64,000 nt of DNA from Macrothele yani (GCA_039090855.1 CM077011.1:21515001-21579000); one strand, 5' to 3'. Numbered from the stretch's first letter, positions 20,256 to 33,177 are shown. Notes: generated by a model from the sequence alone, not told the origin. Numbers and translations are program-made.

Positions 20256-22300
20256 AATTTTTTGTTTCCCATTCAAAATTCAACTTTCATTTACACAGGA
20301 AAAATACGATTACTTTTTGGTCAATCAAATATATTTTTTTTCACAATGCATAGTCGTGCCTCCACTGCACGTTAATGCATATTTCGATTTGCAAGAGCAA
20401 CTCCTACATTTTTTTTTAATATTTCTTCGTTGGACACTCTTCACTACGAGAAACATATAGTTGTCATTTTTATTTCAAATTAATACTCGATTTTCCCGCT
20501 AGAGGCGTACAGCTATATTAGGCTTTCCTCCATAGCTCCGCCTCTAGATATTTGATTTCAAAAATTTATTTTCCAGCATATAACTTTCCCTATGAGGAAA
20601 CTTTTGCGCAAGGTTTCCAATTTTTACCCAATGCTCAGTATTGTGGCTCGTGGGGGAAACTACTATTTCTAGTTTCAAAAGTTTGCGCCAATTCATGAAA
20701 TCCTGTGGATTTTCTTTTTCGGACTGGTACCTTTCGCTTTGAAGGACGATACATGCGTTTGTATTTTAAATAATAAGTAGTTTCTGCATATATTATTTCG
20801 TTTTTGTTTGCGTTGTTTTCTTCATTTTCTAAAAATCCGCTTTCAGAAATACGTCTTCTACTAGAAAGGTTACAAAAGACATGTTTATTTCATCCGAGAA
20901 CCCGATGTCATCTTTCTTTTCATTTTAAGTGCAAGATATAGTGTTTATGATTATCTGATAAATTACACTTTCATCTCCAAGGTATTATTTCCCTTATTTT
21001 TCAAAATTTTACTTCTGCAATACGTGAAATCTTTAAAACATTTTAAGTGCTTTTAAAGACAGGTGGGAAAACAAAGCACATTACAAATTTCTATGTGAAA
21101 ATTTCAGCGTGATGCAGGAAGGTACAAATATGTCTTTGTACTTTTTCAAATAATTTTGCCCTACCAAGAGATAAAGTTAATGATATCTTTGAATGATTAA
21201 TTTTAAATATATTTCTCATTATGACTAGGAACAATGTAAACATGAAAAATGGTGAGAGAAAGAAGACCTACGCCCCAAAATGAAATATTTCTATGATAAA
21301 AGCATTGCAAAATAAATTTTTTTTTGTTATACAAAATCTCCTGAGAAATCTAAGGCAATTAACAATAATTTTTATAGTGAAACAGAATACAGAAAAGTTC
21401 TGGTGACAAAAATATTAACGGAAAGTGAACTGCAAAAACTACGGTGAAATGTTTTTACCGAAGAAAGCAATTACATTTATTTGGAAGATTTCTTAGAACG
21501 AGTGCAACATGTTTTTTTTTGCCGAAATAGTTTTGCTAAACAAATTATTTACCTCGATATGGATCCTATAAAAATAATAAAACGAAGTATATATCGGCAC
21601 AGAAATCTTACAAAACGGAAATCTACTTGTAGAATGGCAAGTGAAATCTGGATTTCATAAAATCATTACAAAATTTTTTTAACACGGTTCTAGAGGGAAA
21701 AAGTTATTTTCAATGCTGTGTTTCAGAACAGAGACTACTAATCTTTCAGTTTTTCTTTCTGTCAGCGTTTCTCCGAATGTCTGCAATATTTTTGGAAATT
21801 ATTGTAACAAACAAATCAACACTAATAAAGTAAAATCTCATTGAATTATTACGTTACAAGAGTTGTTTTTTTTTATTGTCATTACTTTGTATGTTGTTAA
21901 GAGTTATGAAGTTCCTTACACATTTCAGCTTACCCTAAATTAAATTCTTAGATAAGATGATGTATCAGCGAAAGAAATACAAAGTACGTTGCTTGGTAGT
22001 GCTTGAGGTCTTTCAACGCACATTTTAAATGACGATAAATGTACGGAAATATCCTGGTCGACAAAATCTGCAGGACGGATGAAAAGTACAGTACATATTT
22101 TAAAATACTGTAAAGTACGTGTTTCTCTGTTTCACGTTTTAGCAACCACAATGAACATTTAAGGTTATAAAGATTCGCACAGCTTGACGTACTGGTTCCT
22201 GGAAAATGGAAGAACCAAAGTCTGTAGGAGCAACAGACATTGGTTCTTCCATTGGTTCTTTGATGATTCGGACGTACCCCATAAATAACTCATAACTATG
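20256..22300. other. Unassigned AT-rich stretch
   Basis: About 2 kb of AT-rich DNA without recognisable genes, tandem repeats or TE ends. Confidence 0.45.
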
Positions 22301-22430
22301 ACGTTAGTTTTTTGTTTCCTTTACAGTGTTTCTTTCAGTTGGCAACGTACACTCTCCTGGACTGGGGGCATGGTGGTATTGCTTGTGAATGTATTTATAC
22401 TTGAGGCACTCCCATTTCTGCGCGCTAAGC

Positions 22431-22465
22431 CTGAGGATGGAGGTATAGTACCTCCGAAAGATCTC
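22431..22465 (+). ncRNA. Hammerhead-ribozyme-like motif 1
   Basis: CTGAGGAT is followed by a 7-bp stem (GGAGGTA/TACCTCC, loop TAG) and then GAAAGATCTC. This matches the hammerhead core order CUGANGA, stem II, GAAA, short stem III, UH, with one extra U before stem II. Stem I is not evident in this copy. Motifs of this kind are known in Penelope-like retroelements of animals. Confidence 0.4.
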
Positions 22466-22881
22466 CCTATGTTCGTTTTTTTAATTACGTGTGTGTAGTT
22501 TTAAAAATGTAAATAAATATAATCTTTTATCTAGTATCTAGTGAGTTAGCATCGTGCTTAGACAGTAATTTACAGTTTTGAGCTTGACATTTTAGCACGA
22601 AAATCATCATTCATTCATCTTTCTCCAGCATTTCGGCCAAAGCAAAACCATACGAGAAAAACATAATTTTGCTCTTTAGACCAATCAGAACTGGTCAACA
22701 CATTACATATAGTATAAACTTTTTCTCTTGTAGAACACTTTCCAATAAGGGGACCCTACCCGAACCTACTACTTCACTACTTCATTTTTTGGTCCATACA
22801 ACTGAAAGTGAATTGGTCCTATACCTTGGAAATTTGTTCTGTTTGTGTTATTTTTTTTGTTGTTGTTGATTCGCACTCACA

Positions 22882-22924
22882 GTTTCTGAGGATGGGTCCA
22901 CTGTGGACCCGAAAGGTCTCAAAC
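22882..22924 (+). ncRNA. Hammerhead-ribozyme-like motif 2
   Basis: GTTT then CTGAGGAT, a 7-bp stem GGGTCCA/TGGACCC (loop CTG), then GAAAGGTCTC and AAAC. Stem I can be GTTT/AAAC, stem III A-U plus G-C, and cleavage would follow the final UC. Stem II differs at three positions from the motif at 22431 yet stays fully paired, which supports selection on structure. Confidence 0.45.
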
Positions 22925-23089
22925 TTTTAGCATCTTTTAATATTAGTCATTTAGCGTTCTTGACTTGGTGCATTTTAATCTCAAGTTTAATCGTTATGAC
23001 GTAGAAGTCTTGTCTTACTTCTACGTTAATTTAAAACATCAACATACTAAGAAATAGTTCCTAAATGAAAGAAACCTTAACGGCCAGAT

Positions 23090-23505
23090 GAAACATGTAA
23101 ACAACAGAAGTCAAACTTACGGAAAAGGTGCTTTATTCAGGATGTAGTAAGCACATCGTCATCGGACATTACACTAAACTCTCCACACACCATACACCAC
23201 ACAACGCTCTTTTCAATAATCAGTTTACAACCCAACGCTCTCTTCAATAATCAGTTTACAACCCAACGCTCGCTAGCAATAGATTAGTCGTCGTTTTCAA
23301 CTCTTGTTCTCATCAAAACTCAGGCATACGTCACGTTCATTCAACCTCAATTGTGTTGATAAACGTACTCGTTTGAGAGAAAAGATATTACGTTGAGAGT
23401 GAAAAATAACAGAATAAACTCAAGATTTACATAGGGAAAGAAACTAAAAAGGAAAGTTAATTTAGAATATACGTCACATCGTGCAAAGGCTGTTCTGTAC
23501 CTAGT
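23090..23505. repeat. Dispersed repeat of unknown class, copy 1
   Basis: The string GGGAAAGAAACTAAAA with flanks (AACTCAAGATTTACAT, GGAAAGTTAATTTAG) recurs at about 52690-52745 in diverged form. Both copies begin near CGGCCA. This copy has a 33-bp tandem duplication at 23207-23273 (TTCAATAATCAGTTTACAAC). It may be a solo LTR, but no ends were fixed. Confidence 0.5.
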
Positions 23506-23514
23506 GTAATTATC

Positions 23515-24830
23515 TGTGATCTGAGAGACGTTGATCGTGGATGCATATTTAGAGCAAGACTAATGGGTCATTCCATCGTCCAAGTGATAAGAACAATAGG
23601 GTTCCAGAGGGCAACCGTATCAAGGATGTATCGCAAGTAAATTATCGACGGACGCACCAGCTCCCAGGGTGCAAGCGATGGCTGACCTCATGCCATTGAT
23701 GACCAGGGTCGTGTCGGTAGTTGTTTGTGGTCGGCCAACGGTCTGTCTGTAAGAGACTCTTCAGGTTCATACAAACCGACCGCTTGGCCACGACTGCGCA
23801 TATCATATCCAGGTTAAATGTCGGAGGCCGAAGCAACGTTAACGGGCGAACGGTACGGTGCACGCTGAATACTCTAGGGTACGGGAGCCGACTTCCTACT
23901 CGTGTGCCACTGTCGACTCATCGTCATGGGACACTGCGCCTCAGCAGGTGCTGAAAACAACAAAATTGGACCACTGTGGAGTGGCGCCGCGTCGTGTGGT
24001 CAGATGAACGCAGTTTTCAGCTGTATCGAGCTCACTGGAGGGCGGGGTTGTGGCGATGATAGAATGAGGCCATGGTCCTGTCATGCCAGGTCGCCTGTTT
24101 TAAAGGCTGCGTTTTAAATCCGGGGACCTGTTGACTCTGTAGTGGATTTTGGATCCTTCTTATGAGTCACATTAGGTCCCTTAGCGTGTGTGGAGAACTC
24201 CCTAACAGCTGCGTGCTACCAGCATGTGCTTCCTGATCACCAACATACTTCCATGGCCTTCGCACACTGTGCGGCCGACGGTCTGTTTCACAGGACAATG
24301 CGCCGCACCACCGGGCAGCAACCATTCAAACATTTTTTAAGGAACACTCATCTGAGTTTGGAACTATCTAGTGGTCCCCAAGGTCGCCGGATTTAAACCC
24401 TAAGGAAGCCCTACGGGATGCCCTGAAGCGGACCTTTTTTTTTTTTTTTTGATTGCGGGTTTAACGATCACCGTGAGCACCTCAATGGGTTGTCAATAAT
24501 TTAGGGCCACTAGTTCCAGGGAAGGGAGAGCCAGGGCGGTAAGACAAACTCAACACCCATGCCTCACCGGGATTCGAACCAGTACCCATCTCGAGCGAAT
24601 GATCAGAAGCCATCGCACAAACCACTGCGCCACCAGGGCGGCGAACATGAGACCCATGGATGACGTCTCGGGCGGAGTAGTGGACAATTCTGTCGCAAGC
24701 ATGGCGGGCATTACTTCCAGAAACAATTCCGCATCTTGTGGAGTCGATCTCTCAGCGTGTACAGGTGTTATTCTCTCTAGAGGGAGACCGACACGCTGTT
24801 AGGTAGGTATCTTTAATGTTTTGTCCATTG
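23515..24830 (+). pseudogene. Tc1-like transposase relic with a SINE inside
   Basis: Frames in order read RDVDRGCIFRARLMGHSIV then GFQRATVSRMYRK (helix-turn-helix region, close to the 31.4 kb element), SVCKRLFRFIQTDRLATTAH and GRTVRCTLNTLGYGSRLPTR. Further frames carry blocks around FQLYRAHW near 24020 and a decayed QDNAPHH-equivalent near 24295. The C-terminal part after 24642 is in yet another frame. It has many frameshifts and stops, and no TIRs were recognised. Confidence 0.75.
24435..24641 (-). repeat. SINE family A, inside the Tc1 relic
   Basis: This minus-strand copy has a T-run at 24435-24450, a B box GGTTCGAATCCCGG and an A-box region TGGCGCAGTGG. A few bases are missing in the body (GTTGTCAATAATTTAGGG). 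The target duplication is unclear. Confidence 0.85.
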
Positions 24831-24834
24831 AGAG

Positions 24835-26225
24835 TAAAAATAAAATACATTTGAAATCCTATTGGGCTTAAAAACCTGACGAGAGAGTGACATTTTTTCC
24901 TTTTTTGTTCGCCTCAGGAATATTTATAATTACTACTGGGTATCATCAGAGCAAATGAAAATCAGTTAAAAGTTTCGATATTATTCTTTACTAATTCCTT
25001 TTCTAATATCGATGCTGGTTAGAATAACTCAATACACAGTGATATGATCTATGGTAGAGTAAACTTCATGCGATTATTCTGAACACTTGATCTGATTATT
25101 CTGAAGGAAGCGTTTTTCGGGAAACAGGAAGACCATTCCTTTCCGGTAAATGACATTCCATCGGGGATTTCAATTGGTAAATTTGTTTCACATGTACAAC
25201 CTTTACTGATGCTTAGATTTTTTCCTCAGAGGAGAGAACAAAACTTTGAAACAAGCCTTGCTAAAACTGAGGTACTTCAAGATCAGAATAGAATGTCTGT
25301 TTGCCAAGAAAAAAAAGTAACCGGCGGTGTTTTGAGTCCAAGTATAAATGAAAGAAATCCCTTTTTGAAATAGATTGATTTCTCCTTGAGGAAATGTTTT
25401 TCTGCGCACTTGGGAACATTTTCTTAATTTCCTAATTGCAAAATAAGAATGCTTTCTTTTTTCCTGTTTTGCTTCACGGTTAAAAATGTCCTTGTTACAA
25501 AATGTGTAAACCTTTATTTCCTGTCTAACAAGTATTTATGTTATTGGTAACGATTTAACTTTAGCATTTTTTTCCAAAATGAAAAAAAAAGCTTTTGTTT
25601 ACCATTTCTGTCATTGTTCTCAAATATCTAATCAGGAAATTTTTAGATGTTATTATTCGCATGGTAATATTTCTCTCTTCCTTTGCGTCAGAAGTATTTG
25701 TTATTCTTTGCAATTTAAGATTACGTTATTACAAAGTAAAGATTTCGCATCACTGAGAGAAATATTCTTCGTTTCTGATACAATTTTCATTCCTAACTTT
25801 CATTAAGAACTTTGCTTCGCATCTAGAAAATATACGTCTCATTATTTACGGCGTAAATTTAAAATAACCTTTTTTTCGATATAACGCCCTATGCAAATAA
25901 CATTCATATTTAAATGTGACAAAGTTAAATTACTCTTGAAAAGCAAAAGAAACTTCTTTTATTAAAAAAGGCAAAGTTTCCTTATCAACATAAATTCGTA
26001 AGATCTTACAGAAATAAATTTAATATCTTCGTTTTGTAAAAATATTTTTGTTACGCTATGCAATGTGAAATTTCTTTCCTACGTAACAGAGATAACTTCT
26101 GCCTGTAATATTAGCAATACATTTTTATTACATACAGGCAGAAGCCAACCTTACTAGCTTCCTATGAAAAATTACTGGCCTTTTCCACATTGTGGCATCG
26201 CTTTATCAGAAAGCAAAGCCATACT
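24835..26225. other. Unassigned AT-rich stretch
   Basis: No gene or repeat recognised. The short frames here look like chance. Confidence 0.4.
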
Positions 26226-26505
26226 GGCCAAACCGGTGACGCAATAGTTTAAGCGATGGCTTCTGATCATCTTCCCAACGGAGGAGTCAGGGTTCGAATC
26301 CAGGGTAAGGCATGGTTGTTTGTCTTTCGGGAGGTTATTCGCTGTATTCCTTGTTCACCCTGCATTCATTAACCAATGTTAACTGCATATGCACATTGCT
26401 GACGTCGAAACACAAAATTTTTATACTGTATAAGTATGTCAATGTATCTGGAAACCAAATCCAATAAATAATTTTTAAACCTCCAATAATAAAAAAAAAA
26501 AGATA
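26226..26505 (+). repeat. SINE family A, decayed copy
   Basis: The head CCGGTGACGCAATAGTTTAA with B box GGTTCGAATCC (26291-26301) is clear, and the 3' string TTTAAACCTCCAATAATAAA is at 26475-26494. The body between is not recognisable, so this may be one old copy or two fragments. Confidence 0.6.
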
Positions 26506-27432
26506 CATACTGATATTTTTCGAAGGATTCAAAGGGGAATTCGAACATTTTCGAAATAAATACCGCATTTTTGTCACATAGTCCGCACTTGCGATGTTGA
26601 TCCCGAGCAATAATTTCCTATAGAAAATCTGGGATTCACAAGATTACCCAGCAATCCGAAGAAACATTTATTTTAATAAGAACATCGTTTTCCTGTCAAG
26701 TTTTAATGCCTTTTGTGTTACTTTCAAGTTAATAAAGAACAAAAATAATTAGGTTTTTTCTAGGATCGCAGCATTTCCTGAGAGTTTCGTAGATGAATTA
26801 TGTAGTGTGCAGTTCCGTAATTAGACATACGGCAGATAAGAACGTGTGGGACGCTATGCTTCCTACACCACGTGATCTTCGACTAGAGCAAACAATACCG
26901 CGTTTATTGTATACATATATTCTATCAAAATGCTCGTAAGAAAAAAAAACGACTTTCCGACAGTTATCGGGCTCCTGACAGTGACGGCGATTTTTTTGAA
27001 AACCGACGTGCCACAAAACCTATATATATATTTAAAGATACAATCCACATCCGCTTATCCGCACAATCCACACCCGTCTTCCTATTTATTAAGGCGTTTC
27101 TGGTAATTTTTCAAATATTCGACCTCTCCTGACAATAACGAAGCTGATCTTTTAAAATCTGAAGTGCCGCAGAAACCATATATCTTTTTTAAAGATAGCG
27201 TATTTTCCAAATCCGCGTGTAATCTGCACGTCCTAAATTTATGACTGTTTTAACAGATAATCCGGGGATCATATGACGAAAAATACTGAACTTCGTTTTC
27301 ATTGATAAAAGCATTTTTTTACCGAGTAAAATGTCCTACTTTTCGGTAAAGTGTTTGTTGTCTTTTACATATTAAAATTATTTTTTGGTTTCTTCAAAGA
27401 AACGTTTCTGATATATTTTTTTTTCAGTTCAT
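26506..27432. other. Unassigned AT-rich stretch
   Basis: Includes two loosely similar segments near 27000-27060 and 27160-27230 (both with TATATATTTAAAGATA-like or TTTTTTAAAGATAG text followed by ATCCGC). No gene or known element. Confidence 0.4.
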
Positions 27433-28728
27433 TATTGGGTGGATGCATAAGTTCATGCCGTTTTTTTCTCGCACTACAGGAAATTTATTACATCAGAATT
27501 AAAAACGGAATTATTCAAATATTTATCTCCCCCCTCCCATTGTTTACAATGGTGTCTCAACGTCCGGATAGGTCTGCAATACCATTTTGGAAAAAACGCG
27601 CATGTTCTGTTGCGAAGAAATCTTCAAGGAAATTCTGGAGATCAACATCATTGTTGGACGCCCTACCACGGAGTGCATTCGACAAAGATCGGAACAGATG
27701 ATAGTCTGAAGGGGCGACATCTGGGGAATAGGCCGGATGTGTAAGGATCTCCCATTTCATGTCCTGAATGGCCATTTTGGTCATGTTTGCACTGTGAGGG
27801 TGAACGTTATGATGTTGGAGAAGGACACCATGGCAACGATGTGGTCGTTTCTAATGAATCACTCCATTTACACGGCGGAGTTGCTCACAATAGAGTGCAA
27901 CGTTGATGGTCCGATTCCTCGGCAGCTTTTCCCAGTGAAAAATGCCTTCCATGTCTCACCGCAACACAACATGATCTTCGCAGGATGAAGGTCATGTTTT
28001 GGAAGTGGTGTGGGCGTCTTATTTGGGCTTAAGCATTCCCTCCGATGCCTGAAATTCCCCTACAGCCACCACTTTTCATCTCCAGTAACAATACGTGACA
28101 GAAAGGAAATGTGTTGCTCAGAACATTCGTGATAACGGGCGAACAAAGAACCACATATGTCAACACGCCGATTCTTGTTGTCCTCGGCGAGAGAGTGAGG
28201 CACCCAAGACCCCAATTTCTGGACCGTTGCCATACGTTGCAGGTGTCGCACCACTGTGGCCTGATCACAGTTCATCTCAGTAGTCAATTCGCGCGTGGTT
28301 TGACGTTAATGCAAGTGGATGAGATGGTTCAAACGATCCTCATCAAAGTGAGATGGAAGACCTGAGCGTAGAGAGTCGTTGAGGTCGAAATTGCCCCCTC
28401 GGAACCACTCAAACCATTTGTGGGTTGTCCTCGAAGGAATAGCATCCTCCTCATATACAGCACAAATTTGTCGAGTAGCCTCGGCGGATGTGAATCCCTT
28501 GTTAAACTCGTAGAGGAGCAGATGTCGGAAATGTTCATTCCTCTTTACTCGACACTTCCGGACCTGAAAACCGAAAAACCATTTGCCACAATCACACAAC
28601 GCAACATGATTTAGATACACGATATTACTGGCTACATTTTGACGTAGAACTGACCATTTGCACCGTCACTACTGAAATGGGTAGCACTCGTGAAATAAAA
28701 CGGCATGAACTTATGCAGCAACCCAATA
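27433..28728 (-). mobile_element. Complete mariner element (about 1.3 kb)
   Basis: The left TIR TATTGGGTGGATGCATAAGT is matched by the right end read on the other strand, TATTGGGTTGCTGCATAAGT, and identity continues through TCATGCCGTTTT. Size is 1296 bp. It is flanked by TA, as expected. Confidence 0.9.
27520..28620 (-). pseudogene. mariner transposase relic
   Basis: The N-terminal frame (28306-28620) has RNEHFRHLLLYEFNKG and HKWFEWFRGGNFDLND. The middle frame (28060-28287) ends in RIVTGDEKW with the first catalytic Asp. The second block reads QHHNVHPH near 27800, so Asp has become His. The C-terminal frame (27557-27784) holds HPAYSPDVAPSDYHLFRSL with the third Asp and ATEHARFFQNGIADL. At least two frameshifts and the lost catalytic residue make it inactive. 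Confidence 0.87.
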
Positions 28729-28903
28729 GAAGGGCTGAAGGCTCCCTCTAAGAACTAAATCTGTCACATCTCTTTTGACAAAACTAACGACCCAGTGAGA
28801 AATAACTTTTACAACTGTTGTTACGTGAAATTAACCACAAAATATATAAAAAAAAAAGAAATTCTCAGTATATAACGCTTTCCCCTCCTTTCTTCTCACA
28901 CCG

Positions 28904-29224
28904 GGGTCGTGGGTGGCCTAGTGGGCAACGTTCGTTACTGCCACGGAAAGGACCTGAGATTCGATCCCAGGCAGGTACGAACGCTCGATCCATTAAATAT
29001 CTGCAGTGCGTCGGATGGGCACGTTAAGCCGTCGGACCCCGGGTACTGGCCCCCCGGTAATTAATAGGAGCGTCTTCCTCCCCTTTTCTACTTCGCTTCC
29101 GTGTCACTTTTCTATAGGGCACCCTAGCCCAAATCTCCTATAGCTTCCTATTTCTAAGGGTTGTTTAAGAACTGGGGTCAGACACTTCCTTCCTAAAAAA
29201 TCCTCTACATATGATCTGATCTGA
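28904..29224 (+). repeat. tRNA-derived SINE, family B (full reference copy)
   Basis: The head has GTGGCCTAGTGGGCAACG (A box) and GATTCGATCCC (B box). The body has CGGATGGGCACGTTAAGCCG and CGTGTCACTTTTC. The tail CATATGATCTGATCTGATCT is an ATCTG-type simple repeat, hinting at mobilisation by a LINE with such a tail. The perfect 10-bp duplication TCTCACACCG is at 28894-28903 and 29225-29234. Confidence 0.93.
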
Positions 29225-29234
29225 TCTCACACCG

Positions 29235-31394
29235 TCCGGAAGTAAACTCGTTTTGTAATTAAAACACTTTTTGCCATTTTTCGAAAAATTATATAAATTT
29301 TTACAAAAAACTAATGCTCTAATTTTCTTCCACTAAGACATTAGGAAACATTTCTGCTGATTAAAATTATTTTCTCCGTGAGTTTTTCATTCACCGAGTC
29401 TAAAGTACCTCTATTATCATATCACATTTCAGAACAGCCGCACGATCTATGTCTTCCTGAAAACATAAAAATGACCCGTGCTGTAAGAGGAAAAAAAAAC
29501 AATAAAATAAAAAATAATAAAACACCCACGAGCCCCCTGTTGAAAGTAGCTTTCCACTCTGTTTGATTAACATTGCCAATTTTAATTTTACGCCTAAAAA
29601 AGCTAATGGGGGTATCCATAAAATATTTTTTTTTCATATATCCTTTAAACTTTCTTCCCATGCGAACGACATATTAGAATCATTGTGCATTAAGAGGATT
29701 ACATTCGCACGATGAATAAAGAACACAATTTTAATGCAGAGTAAATATAAGGACCAAAATGAAAATTTTCAAATATATTGAAGGACATTTTGCATTTCGT
29801 AGCGTTAGACAGGTGCAAGTTCAACACGAAATGTAACTTTCTTAAGACTGTCTTTGAATGAGTGTTAGGGTTTCTTTACTGCGATAGATGGCGCAAAAAT
29901 CACTCTTTGGGCGTGGCTTTTAAGTCTTGAGGGACTGTCCCAGAGCTTGGCATCAGCGAATCACAGCAGACCTCACCGTATTCAGAATTGAAGCGGCCTC
30001 TCGTTGGCTACACAATGAAAAGACAAAAGACGCGCGGTTACGTTTTAACCAATAACGTTGTTTGCGGTGGTGCTTAGTAGGTAGGCGGAGTTTCTGTAGC
30101 TTAAATTCAGGTATTCTCTGCTAATGTACATATTTTATTTTCAAAAATTAAACGTACAGTACGATTTTAGATGATTTATGGGAGACAAGATTCCAGCCTC
30201 ACTTTTGGACCATTCAATTATTTCTATTTGGCCTAGATAATTAAAAAAATCAGACAGACATGACAGATTTCGTTTCTTCAAGACAGAAACACTGCTAAGC
30301 TAGCTTATCCCGCCATCTAGCGACCAAATTGGAATACTTTCAAGTCAGAAAAATCGAATTAAAAAAAATAATTCTAACAATTTTTTCGGAATAATAACTG
30401 TGGCACATATTAGCCATGGATCGCTTTTATTTGTGCTCAAAATTTTAAACACTACGAAAACAATAGTCTTTGAGAAAATGTTTTCAAAAGAATTAACATT
30501 GCAGATATACGGTAGAATTTCTCTTACACTCATATAAAGACAGCCTTAAGAGTTCATCATTCCACAAAACAGCCGATTTCCACAAAAAAGTTATTGAAAC
30601 ACATTTAGTAATGGTTCAGGGGCGCATTGGGGCGACCAAGCAAGGATGGGAATTTTAATCTATAGGTCCACTAGTAAAACACACATATGTAAAACAGAGC
30701 ACCTCATAAATCCCCTCGTGAAAAAATGTGTGTGCTCGATCGTGGATAAAAGAGAATGTTGAAATATGCATTGTGAAACGAATTCAGTCGTGAACAAAAT
30801 TTAAAAAACAATTTAACGGCGAAATAATTATAAAAATTCACTCATAATTCAATGTAGCATCAAAAACAGGCTATATTCACTCATAATCGTTTTTTTAAAT
30901 TCCAAATAATTATTTTCCTTTTAGAAATTTGGTTTTAAACAAAAAAAAAATGCGTCCCTTGAAGACCCAATTTCTAACTAAAGCACCATAAAGATCATTC
31001 TCAAAGTTGAAATGTGCACCTGAAACATAGAATTTTTTCAGTGAAATTAATTTTCGTAATTTTTGGTGAGCTATCGTCTACTGCTCAATGGTACTGGGAT
31101 CTCCTCCTCGAGTTGATGTTTTTATTTTATGTTTACGCATTACTTTCACTCATAAGAACCAGTAGTGGTAAAACATTGCTTCCTTTAAGATGAACGTGGG
31201 TGGGAGAACGATTTCGTAATACCTCTGCCTGAGAATCATGTTGTAGTCTACGTCGTTATTTAGCACGGTGTGAGAAAGATGGGTCATCAGAATGGTTACT
31301 AGCTCTCAAGAAAAAAAAAACAAGAAAAAAAAACAAAAAACGCAGGGCCTACCAATGACCCTGGCATCTAAGTCCAATGACCTACGTTTAACTA
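29235..31394. other. Unassigned stretch; a GC-richer patch at 29880-30110
   Basis: Mostly AT-rich with no recognised genes. 29880-30110 is less AT-rich and holds GGGCGTGGC, CCAAT-type strings (ACCAATAACG, complement CGTTGGCTAC) and several CpGs. This could be regulatory, but no gene start is visible beside it. Confidence 0.35.
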
Positions 31395-32609
31395 TACACT
31401 GAATAGCAATTGAATTAGAGATACCTGTTTAGTAACGTGAAGCACCACCTTTCGCCCTGATGACGGCGGCGATTCGTCTCGGCATGGACTCTACAAATCA
31501 CCGGAAGCGTTCGGATGCCATACGGATCCACGACCCATGAATAAGCTCCCACAGTTCACGAAGATTTGATGGAGGGAGGTCAGAGCCTCGAACATCTCTC
31601 TTGATGGCATCCAGGATGTGCTTGATGGAATTGAGGTCAGGTGGCCAAGGAAGCGAGGTCACGTCGGTGAAGTGTTCATCCAACCATTTGGATACAGTTT
31701 GGGAGCTATGACACGGTGCATTGTTTTGTTGCAGGATGAGATCCCCAGTGGGATGTTGAGGACGCACAAACGGGAGCAAATGGTCGTCCAGGATATCCCA
31801 GTAACGTTGACCTGTGAGGGACGATGTCACACGTACCAGGGGTCCCATTTCAGTCCACGTAACAGTCCCCAGACGAGAATGCCACCCCCTACCAGCTTGA
31901 AGAGTACCCTGCTGGCAAGAAGGATCCATCGCTTCATGTGGTTTGCACCGTACTTGTATCCTGTCATCCGCATGTACCAACGTGAATCTCGACTCATCAG
32001 TCCAGGCAACATTTTTCCACATGTCTAGGATGCAGTGGCAATGTTCCCGCACCCATGCTAATCTTTGGACCCTGTGATGTGCGGTCAGCAGCGCTATTCT
32101 CGTGGGACGATGGCTTCTGTCCCCCATAGCGGGGAGATGGTTCTGGATTGTATGGCTGTTTACAAGTTTTTGTGCACCAGCGTTAAATTGCCGAGTGATT
32201 TCTTGCACTGTCGCCCGTCTATCCGCTGTTACAATGCGAGCGAGCCGACGATGACCCCGCTCATCCACACGCTGTTGTCCACGGCAGTTGGCCCTTGCAG
32301 GGATGGTTTTGCCGTATTCGATGTACTCACGGTGCACCCGTGACACAGTGGCTCGTAAAAATCCCAGTGCCTGCACGACTTCCGAGATGGAGTGACCCAT
32401 TCTTCGGGCCCCGACAATTTGTCCACGATTATATGCGGTTAAATCTTTCGTCTTACCCATACTGCGTCCGACTCTTACTGATTCCCGTTGCATCACTCTT
32501 TATATTGTCGGATCGCTGCATACGTCATGTCATTTCCTTTTACAGGGCCGCCCACAGCGCTACATTTGCATAACGCCAGCTGTCTCTAATTCAATTGCTC
32601 TTCAGTGTA
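31395..32609 (-). mobile_element. Complete Tc1-like element (1215 bp)
   Basis: The left end TACACTGAATAGCAATTGAA and the right end on the other strand TACACTGAAGAGCAATTGAA give a TIR of about 29 bp. The length is typical for a Tc1 element with short TIRs. Confidence 0.9.
31498..32460 (-). pseudogene. Tc1-like transposase, one open frame but catalytic residues changed
   Basis: The open frame of 332 codons begins at 32496, but the likely start is MGKTKDLTAYNRGQIVGARR at 32460. Two helix-turn-helix regions (RMGHSISEVVQALGF, RATVSRVHREY) are followed by VAWTDESRFTLVHADD with the first catalytic Asp. LQQNNAPCH is block 2 with Asp to Asn. WPPDLNSIKHILD is block 3 with Glu to Lys, and two residues are missing from the usual WPPxSPDLNPIE. 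The end is MASERFR at 31498, shorter than the family norm. With two of three metal-binding residues lost, it should not be active despite the open frame. Confidence 0.85.
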
Positions 32610-33177
32610 GTTAACTTTAATCTTTTAACCGGATGGAACGAGTTAACTCGGGGTTGATAAAATCGGATGAAATAAGCTCAAATGAATATATTCGCCGTCT
32701 AAGAAATGAACCGAACACGGCTGAGACGAGTTAACCTGCGCATCAGAAAAAGTTGCTTTCCCCCCTAAGCTTTGTTAACCGAAATTGCCATTTCGGGAGA
32801 TTATTGACACTAATCCTTTCTGATTGATGAACTGCAAAAACGAATATAACAATGCCGACTAATGTCAGAGGGGCTAGCTTTCTCCTTCATGCCTTGGGTC
32901 ATGGAGCACAGAACAAACGAACGGAAGAGAGCGTTAATCACTTGTGACAGGTTTATGGTCTGTACTGCTGAGATCACTGGAGGAAAAAATGTTTTGTCAT
33001 AGCTATTGTAAAACCTAGCCGCTATTTGAGTATTTATGTTGAGGAGCGTAGAAAATTTTGGACACTACTTGGGTCAGGTACATCGGACGCTTAAAGAGTT
33101 AATTCATAGTGGTTGTAATTTTTGTTAAATTCATAATAAGTAGTGTTAAATTTGCTATGCCATTTTTGAGAAAACGT
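32610..33177. other. Unassigned spacer
   Basis: No gene seen. GAGTTAAC appears three times around 32640-32740 in varied context, without a clear period. Confidence 0.4.
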
